Shown here: positions 17,079 through 25,478 of the stretch, piece after piece
Layout: the number at the start of each line of letters is the position of its first letter
Position numbering within the stretch: position 1 is the stretch's first letter
Assembly (NCBI GenBank): GCA_947501935.1
Contig: CANMXU010000031.1
Location: 1 to 56,193, forward strand
Direction: 5' to 3'
Length of the DNA: 56,193 bases
From: an uncultured Alteromonadaceae bacterium
Lineage (GTDB): Bacteria; Pseudomonadota; Gammaproteobacteria; Enterobacterales; Alteromonadaceae
Program-made: the position numbers and the translations under genes
The notes under the pieces: generated by a model
The model's database searches: none
Told to the model about the DNA's origin: nothing
What the model saw: only the letters and a program-made list of their open reading frames with translations

Positions 17079-17819
17079 GTGAATAAAACAGTATTTAAAT
17101 ACGCTCGAAAAATGCATAAATTTTTAGGTTACCTATTAGCGCTGCAGTTGCTCTTTTGGTTATTAGGTGGCTTGATCATGAGTGTATTGCCCTTAAATAA
17201 AGTCCATGGTGATCATTTAGTTAACCGGCAATTAACTAACCCTTTTTCTGAGCAGCACTACCAATACTCTCTTGATAAATTAAGGAAGAAATATCAAAGT
17301 ATACAAAGCATCAGCTATACGTTTTTTCTTAATACTCCGGTATATCACCTGAAAACCTTAACAACCACCATAGATATTAATGCCACTACAGGTAAAATTT
17401 TAACTACGCCTAGCGAAGCAGAAATTATCACTCAAGCAAAAAAACATTACCGCAACAACTACCAAGTAAAAAGCGTGATACCGCTTGAAAAAGCGCCTGC
17501 TGAAGCTAAAAACACACCTAAGGTATGGGCGGTTAATTTTGATGACAACATCAATACGACACTTTATTTTTCACAACAAAGTGGTCAACTGCTCACGGTA
17601 AGAAGTGATATCTGGCGATTATTTGATTTCGTGTGGATGTTACACATAATGGATTACCAAGACCGAGAAAACTTTAATAATCCCTTGCTGATATTGAGCG
17701 CATCTTCAGCGGTATTATTTTGCTTATCCGGTATTTTTTTACTTTTTCAAAGGTTTTCTTCGAACCAGCGTAATTTGGTAAAAAAACTCACTAATAAGTT
17801 TAATAATCAGTCCTTATAA
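17079..17819 (+). CDS. PepSY domain-containing inner-membrane protein
   Basis: Two membrane segments (near the N-terminus, LGYLLALQLLFWLLGGLIMSVL, and near the C-terminus, LLILSASSAVLFCLSGIFLLF) frame a periplasmic PepSY-type domain. HGDHLV and WMLHIMDYQDRENFNNPLL fit the PepSY-TM group seen near iron and siderophore uptake genes. The GTG at 17079 is chosen because it gives the family-like start VNKTVFKYARKMHKFLGY (246 residues). A TTG at 16983 would add 32 unlikely residues. The next gene, a FetB-type permease, starts 39 bases downstream, so they are probably cotranscribed. A role in metal or electron handling is inference. Confidence 0.78.
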   Translation: MNKTVFKYARKMHKFLGYLLALQLLFWLLGGLIMSVLPLNKVHGDHLVNRQLTNPFSEQHYQYSLDKLRKKYQSIQSISYTFFLNTPVYHLKTLTTTIDINATTGKILTTPSEAEIITQAKKHYRNNYQVKSVIPLEKAPAEAKNTPKVWAVNFDDNINTTLYFSQQSGQLLTVRSDIWRLFDFVWMLHIMDYQDRENFNNPLLILSASSAVLFCLSGIFLLFQRFSSNQRNLVKKLTNKFNNQSL

Positions 17820-17858
17820 TCATCAGAAAACAATCCCGAAAAACACTGAGCCAACTTT

Positions 17859-18599
17859 ATGAACAGCACCATACAACCGATTAGTTTATTTGATCTAGCA
17901 CTAGCATTTATTCCAGTATTGCTAGGGCTTTATTTACTGTTTACATGGTCGTTAAATGTTAAGCAAGCGAGCTACGCACTGCTGCGGATGTTGCTGCAGT
18001 TATTAATGATAGGCTATGTTTTAAGCTTTATTTTTTATTCAGATCAAGGCTGGTTAATCGCATTAATTTTAGTGATGATGGTAGTTATTTCCAGTTGGAT
18101 AGCCTTAGACACCATTAAAGAGCAACGTTGGTTATTACTAAAATCCGCAATAATCTCCATTGCACTAGGCGGCGGTATCACCTTATTGCTAATGACCCAA
18201 GGGATATTAAAGCTAGACCCTTGGTATCAGCCGAAAATATTAATACCTTTAGCCGGTATGATGTTTGCCAACGCAATGAATAGTGTCAGCATTGCAGCCG
18301 AGCGTTTTGTCTCCGAGCTTAAAAACAATAACGACTACTTAGTGGCTAGAAACTTAGCCTTAAATGCCGCGACTATTCCTGTGGTTAATTCATTGTTCGC
18401 CGTCGGCTTGGTGTCTTTACCGGGCATGATGACCGGCCAAATTTTATCAGGCGTTTCACCATTAATTGCCGCGCGCTATCAAATATTGGTGATGTGTATG
18501 ATTTTTTCTTCAGCGATTATTACTGCGTTTATCTTTTTATTGTTGACGAAAAGCACAACACTAGACAATTCCTTAAACAACTATTTAAAAAAAGGCTAA
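17859..18599 (+). CDS. fetB: FetB-family (UPF0014) ABC transporter permease
   Basis: A 246-residue protein with about seven hydrophobic segments, usual for FetB/YbbM. The family-defining cytoplasmic block is present: MMFANAMNSVSIAAERF, then NAATIPVVNSLFAVGLVSLPGMMTGQILSG. In E. coli FetA (ATPase) and FetB export iron and lower oxidative stress. No ATPase gene is adjacent: the upstream neighbour is a PepSY protein and the downstream gene is on the other strand. Either FetA is encoded elsewhere or the protein uses another ATPase. The exact substrate is unknown. Confidence 0.85.
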   Translation: MNSTIQPISLFDLALAFIPVLLGLYLLFTWSLNVKQASYALLRMLLQLLMIGYVLSFIFYSDQGWLIALILVMMVVISSWIALDTIKEQRWLLLKSAIISIALGGGITLLLMTQGILKLDPWYQPKILIPLAGMMFANAMNSVSIAAERFVSELKNNNDYLVARNLALNAATIPVVNSLFAVGLVSLPGMMTGQILSGVSPLIAARYQILVMCMIFSSAIITAFIFLLLTKSTTLDNSLNNYLKKG

Positions 18600-18608
18600 T
18601 AAAATCAG

Positions 18609-20174
18609 TTAGTAAGGCATAGTATCTTGCGCTAATAATACTTTAAAGGTTTGCGCAAGTTTAGCTCCGTCTAACTTGCCGTACTTAAATAATAAGTCGT
18701 CTTTACCGTCATTATTTAAGTCTGTCACTCGTAAAGTACTGCCATTTTGAGGCAACAAGGTTTTATAAATAATACGCTTTTTAGCAAAAAGTTTTGAGCC
18801 TGATTTGCCCACATACAAATGTAAACTGTCGCTGTTTTTTGACAAAATTAAATCTTGATAATTATCACCATTAATATCAGCAAGTTTCACCACTGGGCTA
18901 CCTGACTGACCTGAAGACAAACTAAAATTCAACTCAACATCTTTTGCCGTATTAGGTTTATCCACGTAGTTACCATTAGCATCCATTTTAAAGACAAAAA
19001 CATCTTGGTCGATACTCCCCGCCAGTAACGCACCAATAATTTCACTTAAACCAATATCAAAGCCTGATAATAATACTTCATAAATATCGTCATTATTTAC
19101 ATCAATAATTTCAAGCCCTGTTAAAGTGCCTTCGGCTTTAATAACACTGCTTGGCTTAGCTTGGTAAGTTAATTTTTCTTGTTGATAAGCGCCTAAGTAC
19201 ACTTCGTAGTCATTGGTTTTATCAAGCACGCCAGAGCTTTGGCTATAACGCACAATCATATCAACGATACCATCGTTATTAATATCTCGTAGTGCTTCAA
19301 GTTTTCGGTATTGTAAATTACTCTGATCTAAACTCTCACCCATACTATCTTGTTGCAAAAACCAATCTTTTGCGTGTATCCGTGAAGCTAAAGGCACAGA
19401 AAAGCTTGATGATGCGAACTGCGTATCACTTTGCTGAGCGTAAACTTGTAAACCTTGCTGGTTAATAGTGACAATATCCTTTTGTCCGTCGGCATTTACA
19501 TCACAAATATAAAAAATTGGCTGGCGATAAGTGATCCTGCTTTTACCCAAGTTAATGTAAGGTTTTATCGGTAAACTGGAATGCGTTAATGGTGCGCCCG
19601 CTTTTGATAAATAAAGACCAACGCCACTAAAATCGGCAATAACAAAATCATCAAGCGGATCACTATTTAACTGTTTAACGAAGCTCCCTCGGTTAATAAA
19701 CGGCGCCTGCATCGGCATAACTAAAGACGATATTTCAGCAACTAATTCAAGCTTTTCATTTGTTTGTGTATTTATTGATTGTTCATTAACAGGTAAATAG
19801 CGCATTAACTTTTGGTCGCCAAGAAAATAAATACTCTGCTGCCTACCTTGCTCTTCTTTGGAAATATCAAAACTATAAATGCTGGTATCGAGTATAACTT
19901 CATCAAGTATTTGGTAATCTTGACTTATCTGATCAAAGCCATAAACAATTAACCTACGTTGATTTTTTTCATCTACAGTAAAAGTAATTAATTCTTTACC
20001 ATCGTTTTCAACAATGTCTGCGGCAATAATTGGGTGAGTTATTTTATAAGGAGAAACAATTAATATTTCATGAAAATACCCTTCACTCGCTAAACTGCTG
20101 CCAATAAAGCTTACAGATAAAAAAATAAAAACCACTATAGAGTGACGAAGTTGCTTCGGCCTGAAGTTTTTCAT
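18609..20174 (-). CDS. FG-GAP/VCBS repeat secreted protein
   Basis: A 521-residue protein with an N-terminal signal peptide (about residues 12-30, VVFIFLSVSFIGSSLAS). It carries at least five integrin-like FG-GAP/VCBS calcium loops: DVNADGQKD, DINNDGIVD, DVNNDDIYE, DINGDNYQD and DLNNDGKDD. The pattern predicts a calcium-stabilised beta-propeller exported to the periplasm or cell surface. No catalytic motif is recognised. The gene is convergent with fetB, only 9 bases separating the stops, and no terminator is visible between them. Confidence 0.82.
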   Translation of the reverse strand: MKNFRPKQLRHSIVVFIFLSVSFIGSSLASEGYFHEILIVSPYKITHPIIAADIVENDGKELITFTVDEKNQRRLIVYGFDQISQDYQILDEVILDTSIYSFDISKEEQGRQQSIYFLGDQKLMRYLPVNEQSINTQTNEKLELVAEISSLVMPMQAPFINRGSFVKQLNSDPLDDFVIADFSGVGLYLSKAGAPLTHSSLPIKPYINLGKSRITYRQPIFYICDVNADGQKDIVTINQQGLQVYAQQSDTQFASSSFSVPLASRIHAKDWFLQQDSMGESLDQSNLQYRKLEALRDINNDGIVDMIVRYSQSSGVLDKTNDYEVYLGAYQQEKLTYQAKPSSVIKAEGTLTGLEIIDVNNDDIYEVLLSGFDIGLSEIIGALLAGSIDQDVFVFKMDANGNYVDKPNTAKDVELNFSLSSGQSGSPVVKLADINGDNYQDLILSKNSDSLHLYVGKSGSKLFAKKRIIYKTLLPQNGSTLRVTDLNNDGKDDLLFKYGKLDGAKLAQTFKVLLAQDTMPY

Positions 20175-20350
20175 TTATAATCTATTCCCTGTTTACATTG
20201 GTGAATTAAACACTGTTATTCATTCAGTAATATCTGATAGTGAAACTCAACAATAAGTTCAATGTCTTTATAGTAATACACTATAATGGCGAGTTTCTGC
20301 GCATACCATTTTGTAACGTAATTATTCAAAACAATAAAATAGGTTCGATA

Positions 20351-20965
20351 ATGCATCAAAAAATATATGTAATAGGCCTACCTAGAACCGGCACTACCAG
20401 TTTATGCGTGGCAATGTTAGATTTAGGTTTTAGTGTAGCTCATACCGCTTACACACCAGCAAGTATGACTAATGCGCAAGTAATTGCCGACACCCCAATA
20501 TTTTGTGATTACCAAGCTTTAGACCAACAACACTTTGCTCTGCAAAATAAAAGCGCAAAGTTTATATATTTAGAGCGCGCTTTAGACTTGTGGCAACCTT
20601 CTATTAAACAATTACTGCAACGTATGCATAAAAACGTTACTCGAACCGACGGCGGTTTTAACCCAATACTTAAGCGCTGCTACGGGGAAGTTTTTGCGCC
20701 TTTAACTTTAGAAGCAATTGCCTGTGATAACTTTCTTAGCGAGTGTTATTTACGTCATCAAGCAGGGATTGTTGAATATTTTAAAACGAGGCCAAACGAC
20801 TTATTAACTATAGATGTTAGCCAAGCTAATAGTTATCAGCAGTTGTTAGATTTTTTAGAACTTGATAAACCAGTAAAGAGTTTTGAGAAGATAAATATTG
20901 GTGGAAAAATAACTGCCTGGAATAAAATAAGGCATCCACTGAAGGTAGATGCCAATTTAAAATAA
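20351..20965 (+). CDS. sulfotransferase-family protein
   Basis: A 204-residue protein with the P-loop-like PAPS-binding motif GLPRTGTTSLC near the N-terminus, typical of the bacterial sulfotransferase family. The ATG at 20351 is chosen because the motif then falls at residues 8-18, as usual, and AGG lies nine bases upstream; the open frame extends 37 codons further without support. The second conserved region includes FLSECYLRHQAGIVEYF and the LDFLELDKPVKSF end (3'-phosphate-site region). The acceptor is unknown; a cell-surface glycan is possible. It stands alone between minus-strand genes. Confidence 0.78.
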   Translation: MHQKIYVIGLPRTGTTSLCVAMLDLGFSVAHTAYTPASMTNAQVIADTPIFCDYQALDQQHFALQNKSAKFIYLERALDLWQPSIKQLLQRMHKNVTRTDGGFNPILKRCYGEVFAPLTLEAIACDNFLSECYLRHQAGIVEYFKTRPNDLLTIDVSQANSYQQLLDFLELDKPVKSFEKINIGGKITAWNKIRHPLKVDANLK

Positions 20966-21025
20966 AGATATTTGGAATAAGCTCTTACTTATAAAAGAAT
21001 TTAAAAGTGCTTATATTAGAAAACT

Positions 21026-22420
21026 CTAGAAAGTATGCTCATGACCATGTTCACGATTTATTAAATTTGCACCGCCTTTCAATAGCGAATTATTTGGCGA
21101 GCCTTTAAAACAGGCCATTACCCAAGGGTAAGTGTCAGTAACAAAATAGCCATATTGACCATCAACCATACGGCCATTACATTGGTCTAAATCACCTGAA
21201 TTTTCTACATATTCATAATCACCACGAAATTGACCATCATAGTTATTACTGTTGATGCCACCATTACCAACAGTTGGGGTTGTGTAGCCCGATACATCTT
21301 GGCGAACACCAGCTTTTAATTGATAACTAGACTGTGCTTTTTTAACCGTACCATTATCGTCAAAACAACTACCAAAAATAGGAAAGCCATCAGCGGCGAA
21401 ACCAATTACTGGTGATTGCTCGGTAATTATGTCGCAGTCTTGTTCAAACATTGCCATAGGATTGGCATGATAATGATACGTGCCATCAGGTTGGGTATGG
21501 GCATTATGTTCATCGGTGCCAAAACCATTAAATGGTGACATCGGATCATAACGCCACGGGTGGTCAATTAAGTCTTGGCCACAGCCGATACGCTCATTAC
21601 CTAAGCTTTCATTGCCTGCGCCATAACAGGCGGCCGGTAAAATATCGAGCAATACGCCATTAAGCATTACGGCATTGGTCATTTGCAACGATAGTTCAGT
21701 TACTGAAGCTGCGATAGCTGGAGTAGCAGTAACTTGATAAGAGCCACTTTGCGCAGAGACATTGGTCGCGAAACTGGCGCTATTATCATTAAAGTCATGA
21801 TTAGGAATTTCATTTACGTTGAAGCTACATTCGCCATTTTGCTCCGTAATGGTAACTGAGCCTGAAAAGGCTAAAGCTCTTTTAATATCTTCAACGTTAG
21901 AAATATAACTGCCAACATAGTTACTACAAGAATGGCTACGTTCGGTGAAATTAATATCAGTTATATCAGTTGCGCCACTTGGCTGCTCGGTTACTGTAAT
22001 GCTAATAGTATCGGCAATACTATCAACCGTACCGTCGTTCACTATTAATTGCGCACTATAATTACCGGCAACATCAGCAACAAAGTCGGTAGCTACATGT
22101 GTTGTTGATGACAAACTAGCACTGCTACCTGATGCAACCGCTGAAAGTTGCCATTGATAACTCAAGATGTCGTTATCAGCATCAGAGCTGCCACTTGCAG
22201 ACAAAGAAACCGTTGTACTTACAGCTACGCTTTGATCGCTACCAGCATTAGCTATTGGTGCAGTATTACTAACTGGACTGTCACTTTCCGGTGTCGATGA
22301 GTCACTTGAAGAGCCACCACAAGCAGCAAGCAAGCTAATTAGGGAAAGCGTGACAAGGCCTTTTTTATAAAACTTTATTTGCAGTGTTTTGTTCTGGGTA
22401 ATTTGTGCCATAGTGACCAC
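21026..22420 (-). CDS. YHYH domain lipoprotein with PKD/REJ-like module
   Basis: A 464-residue predicted lipoprotein: lipobox LLAAC (C34), then a Ser/Pro-rich linker. Residues about 52-145 form an Ig-like PKD/REJ module (APIANAGSDQSV, VDGTVDSIADTISITVT). Residues about 245-450 hold the YHYH domain, with the name-giving YHYH at 315-318 and conserved surrounding Cys, Gly and His (CYGAGNESLGNERIGCG, DEHNAHTQPDG). YHYH proteins are secreted and of unknown activity; the conserved His residues suggest metal binding. The ORF opens with a GTG at 22420; the ATG three codons later is an equally good start. The C-terminus is His-rich (EHGHEHTF). Confidence 0.85.
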   Translation of the reverse strand: MVTMAQITQNKTLQIKFYKKGLVTLSLISLLAACGGSSSDSSTPESDSPVSNTAPIANAGSDQSVAVSTTVSLSASGSSDADNDILSYQWQLSAVASGSSASLSSTTHVATDFVADVAGNYSAQLIVNDGTVDSIADTISITVTEQPSGATDITDINFTERSHSCSNYVGSYISNVEDIKRALAFSGSVTITEQNGECSFNVNEIPNHDFNDNSASFATNVSAQSGSYQVTATPAIAASVTELSLQMTNAVMLNGVLLDILPAACYGAGNESLGNERIGCGQDLIDHPWRYDPMSPFNGFGTDEHNAHTQPDGTYHYHANPMAMFEQDCDIITEQSPVIGFAADGFPIFGSCFDDNGTVKKAQSSYQLKAGVRQDVSGYTTPTVGNGGINSNNYDGQFRGDYEYVENSGDLDQCNGRMVDGQYGYFVTDTYPWVMACFKGSPNNSLLKGGANLINREHGHEHTF

Positions 22421-22535
22421 GGATAAAACTAAAAGTTAATTTTATCCTAGAGCAGCTTTTCATGTTGACATAGTAGATTTACGTTACTTTACACTTACTA
22501 ATACGCTCAATTTTATGCCTGAAAAAATGATAATC

Positions 22536-23474
22536 TTATGTTGATGACTTTACTTTTTTGAACGTAGAAATGACCAGTAATACCACTAAACCTGCAGCAA
22601 TGCCGACAATGCCTTCCATTAAAATAGTGGCAATAACGTCAACAAAAGGCACGGTTAATTGCACAATTTGCGCAACTAAAAAACTCACTTTTTCGTGAAG
22701 CCAATGAAAACTATGTACTATAATTCCACCGCCAACTAGGAACATCGCGATAGTGCCAATAATGGTTAACAGCTTCATCAATTGAGGAGCAATAATTAAT
22801 AAACCGCGACCAAAAAATCGTTGTAAAGCATTAAAAGAGCCGGCAACGGATTTACGCAATAAATACAAACCGAGATCGTCAAGCTTAACAATCGCAGCAA
22901 CTAAGCCATATACGCCAACGGTAAATAATAATGCTAGCCCTGAAACTACCATCACTTGCACTTCAAATGACGATTGCTGCACAGAGCCAAGGATAATAAC
23001 CACAATTTCAGCAGATAAAACAAAGTCAGTACGAATAGCACCTTTAATTTTATCTTTTTCCAAAGCAACTAAATCAACGCTATCATCCGCCAAGGCTTGC
23101 AACTGCTTTTGATGTTCTGCTGGGCTTTTTTCTTGATGATGAAAGAACTTTTCTATAACTTTTTCAGCGCCTTCATAACAAAGAAACAAACCACCTAATA
23201 CTAATAACACCGTAATAAGGCTAGGTACAAAGGCACTAATAATTAATGCCGACGGCACCAAAATAAGTTTATTGAGAAATGATCCTTTTGCCACCGCCCA
23301 CACAACCGGTAATTCTCGGTTGGCTTTCACGCCAGAAACTTGCTCGGCATTAAGCGCTAAATCATCTCCTAATACACCAGCAGTTTTTTTAGCAGCCACT
23401 TTTGATAATACCGCCACGTCGTCTAATACTGTGGCTATATCATCTATTAGCATTAATAAACTTGAACCTGCCAA
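22536..23474 (-). CDS. DUF808 (YedI-family) inner-membrane protein
   Basis: A 312-residue polytopic membrane protein beginning MAGSSLLMLIDDIATVLDDVAVLSKVAAKKTAGVLGDDLALNAEQVSGV, which is the conserved DUF808 opening (E. coli YedI). Eight or so hydrophobic segments follow, with KIKGAIRTDFVLSAEIVVIILG also conserved. Function is unknown. It is monocistronic, with AAGG upstream of the ATG. Confidence 0.9.
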   Translation of the reverse strand: MAGSSLLMLIDDIATVLDDVAVLSKVAAKKTAGVLGDDLALNAEQVSGVKANRELPVVWAVAKGSFLNKLILVPSALIISAFVPSLITVLLVLGGLFLCYEGAEKVIEKFFHHQEKSPAEHQKQLQALADDSVDLVALEKDKIKGAIRTDFVLSAEIVVIILGSVQQSSFEVQVMVVSGLALLFTVGVYGLVAAIVKLDDLGLYLLRKSVAGSFNALQRFFGRGLLIIAPQLMKLLTIIGTIAMFLVGGGIIVHSFHWLHEKVSFLVAQIVQLTVPFVDVIATILMEGIVGIAAGLVVLLVISTFKKVKSST

Positions 23475-23692
23475 TGTCTTATTCCTTTTATCTTAAGAGA
23501 AGATTTATTGTAGCTATGGTCGGTTTTTATCAGCCTTTTTGCAATAACTACTTTTTACTAACAAAGCAGTTAATAACTTAGCGCGCATGCACAATTCAAC
23601 TAAACAATGAAATTAGATTTCTACAAGGTAGAAATTAAGCGAGGGCAATAAAAGGGCTTGAAATAGATAATAGGGAAGAATTTAAGCCATAA

Positions 23693-23727
23693 AAAATCCC
23701 ACTAAAAGTTACTTATAGTAGGATTTT
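23693..23727 (-). terminator. terminator of the 84-residue protein gene
   Basis: The arms AAAATCCCACTA (23693-23704) and TAGTAGGATTTT (23716-23727) pair with one mismatch. A T tract follows on the minus strand, 17 bases past the stop at 23745. Confidence 0.8.
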
Positions 23728-23744
23728 ATAACAGAATAAAAGTG

Positions 23745-23999
23745 TTATGTACGTATAACAATATTGGCGGCAGTATCAATTTCACCATCACTGTCAACGG
23801 TAGCGACATTGTCGTTACATAACATTATGGCTAAATGCCCTGATTGTGCCTTTCTAACAAAAGCTAAATCGTAACCAAACTGATTTAAGCTGGTTGCTGA
23901 AAACTTTTGCATAATAGATAACCGATCCCATAACGCTGATTTTTCCGCGCTATAATGCCTTCTTTCCTGCGAGATATTTGCTTCTGACAAAGCCTGCAT
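23745..23999 (-). CDS. conserved-looking 84-residue protein, function unknown
   Basis: The gene has a near-ideal ribosome-binding site (AGGAGG, seven bases before the ATG) and its own terminator, so it is very likely expressed. The N-terminal half is charged and helical (ANISQERRHYSAEKSALWDRL). The C-terminal half looks like a small beta sheet (HLAIMLCNDNVATVDSDGEIDTAANIVIRT). No signal peptide, membrane segment or known motif is visible. Confidence 0.7.
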   Translation of the reverse strand: MQALSEANISQERRHYSAEKSALWDRLSIMQKFSATSLNQFGYDLAFVRKAQSGHLAIMLCNDNVATVDSDGEIDTAANIVIRT

Positions 24000-24289
24000 A
24001 TACTGCCTCCTAACAACTTATTATTTGTAAAAATCCATTTTAGATGTGCAATTTTTAATCGACAACTATACCGATACTAGCCGAAATCGCTCTAAATAGC
24101 GAACAAAAAATAAACACTACAGCTAGTTAACTGAATAAATACAAAGCTTAAAATGACTAGACAAGCGCGTATTAGCCTTTTAATCTGACAACAGGAACTT
24201 GCTCTGATGAACGATGAAAAAGATCGCTTAATTACTTTTCATCATGCCTGCGTTACCTAGGCCAATGCATTTAAGGATATTACTAACCT

Positions 24290-25465
24290 ATGAATGATAT
24301 TTCGCTACTCGCACAACAAGCTATTCGTGCATTTGAGCAAAAATTAGCAATTTATGGCATTACTCCAGTTATTCATTTTGAATTAGAAGGTGGTTATCAG
24401 CCGAAAAAAGTTGATGGCAAGGTTAAACACAACCTCCTTAATTACAGTCAAATTAATCAACAATTAAATAAATTACATATTCAAGGTGAACTAAAGCCTG
24501 AGTATTGGCGTAATCAATGGGAATATGTTTCACATTTTAACGGTCAATCACCTTTAACCGAAGCAAAAAATTTGGCCAAAACCATGCAAGTATTGCCGCA
24601 ATTATTTAAGCAACAAGGTATAGATGAAGTATTAATAAAACCGGTATTGTGGTCGGGCGACCAAGCACGGTTGCTAACGGGCTGTGAAAATATTTTTTCA
24701 GCGAATAGCCAAGCGGTTCATATTCCCAATGCTGTGCAAATAAATGTTAGCGCCAATAATGAACAAGGTCACAATATGGTGCCCGAGCATGACTTTGGCG
24801 AAATTTTGCAACAGTGTTTATTAACCACCAGTAATAGTTGTTGTTTAATATTCTTACCTGAAGAAGAAGCCTTTAAACGCATACAATTAAAACAGCATTT
24901 TCAGCTCGATGCTGAGCTTTCTTCCCCTGATAATATTTCTGGCGGACACCAAGGCAGCATCGCCTTATACAAGCAATTTGGTAAACATAATCAACCTATG
25001 GGACAAACACCTGTTATCTACGGTTTAAATGAAAATGCCCTAGTTTATAGTGATAACTGGCAAAGTACCTCACGGGTCGAGCATCGATTAGGCGCGTCGA
25101 GCATCCATTATTGTCCATTCACCAATGTTGCTTTTGCTTTGGCCAATTTAGTTGATGCCGTTGATATTTACCAAAACTTAAAACTTTCAGCACAGCAATA
25201 TCAGCAAGCAGAATTTGTCCCTCAAAATTTACCAGTTTCTCTTTATGATACTGAACCAGAGCAATCAGGCGCTATTACCTTATTTGAACAAGAAACTTGG
25301 TTTGCAGAGCGCATAAATGCAACCGTTAACATATTAAAAGACGCAGCTCATTCGACATCTAAAAAAGACAAAACTGCAATTATTGATGAATTTCCAAATG
25401 ACCTGGGTACGCAATTAAAGCATGCAATTTTAGCTAAGTATCAACAAACGCCCGTGTTTAGATAA
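24290..25465 (+). CDS. divergent glutamine-synthetase-superfamily protein encoded with ovoA
   Basis: A 391-residue protein that I place by eye in the glutamine synthetase (GS) catalytic fold. In order it shows FELEGG with E31-x-E33 (GS metal glutamates), NQWEYVS with E78 (GS GQxEV), a long helix and GIDEVLIKP ending K117-P118 (GS atFmPKP), AVQINVS 148-154 (GS MHCHMS strand), FLPEEEAFKRI with K196-R197 (GS NSYKRL), GLNENA 245-250 (GS WGxxNRSA), and SRVEHRLGAS with R262, E264, R266 (GS RIEHRxxxAxANPY), then a FALANLVDAVD helix. The N-terminal beta-grasp domain is absent. The GS His269 position is Q150, and the Arg of NRSA is missing. Thirteen bases separate it from ovoA, so they form an operon. 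Amide ligase or inactive homologue is open; GshA-type glutamate-cysteine ligase, also of this superfamily, is an alternative. Confidence 0.7.
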   Translation: MNDISLLAQQAIRAFEQKLAIYGITPVIHFELEGGYQPKKVDGKVKHNLLNYSQINQQLNKLHIQGELKPEYWRNQWEYVSHFNGQSPLTEAKNLAKTMQVLPQLFKQQGIDEVLIKPVLWSGDQARLLTGCENIFSANSQAVHIPNAVQINVSANNEQGHNMVPEHDFGEILQQCLLTTSNSCCLIFLPEEEAFKRIQLKQHFQLDAELSSPDNISGGHQGSIALYKQFGKHNQPMGQTPVIYGLNENALVYSDNWQSTSRVEHRLGASSIHYCPFTNVAFALANLVDAVDIYQNLKLSAQQYQQAEFVPQNLPVSLYDTEPEQSGAITLFEQETWFAERINATVNILKDAAHSTSKKDKTAIIDEFPNDLGTQLKHAILAKYQQTPVFR

Positions 25466-25478
25466 AAGGAATTGACTG

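Noticed and set aside
24213..24243. Hairpin (GATGAAAA / TTTTCATC) upstream of the ovoA operon as an attenuator
   Set aside because: The stem is AT-rich with a long loop and no T tract, and it could arise by chance; there is too little support for a regulatory call.
24290..25465. Annotation as a plain glutamate-cysteine ligase (gshA)
   Set aside because: I could not see GshA-specific motifs. The motif order fits the glutamine synthetase catalytic domain better, so only the superfamily is claimed.
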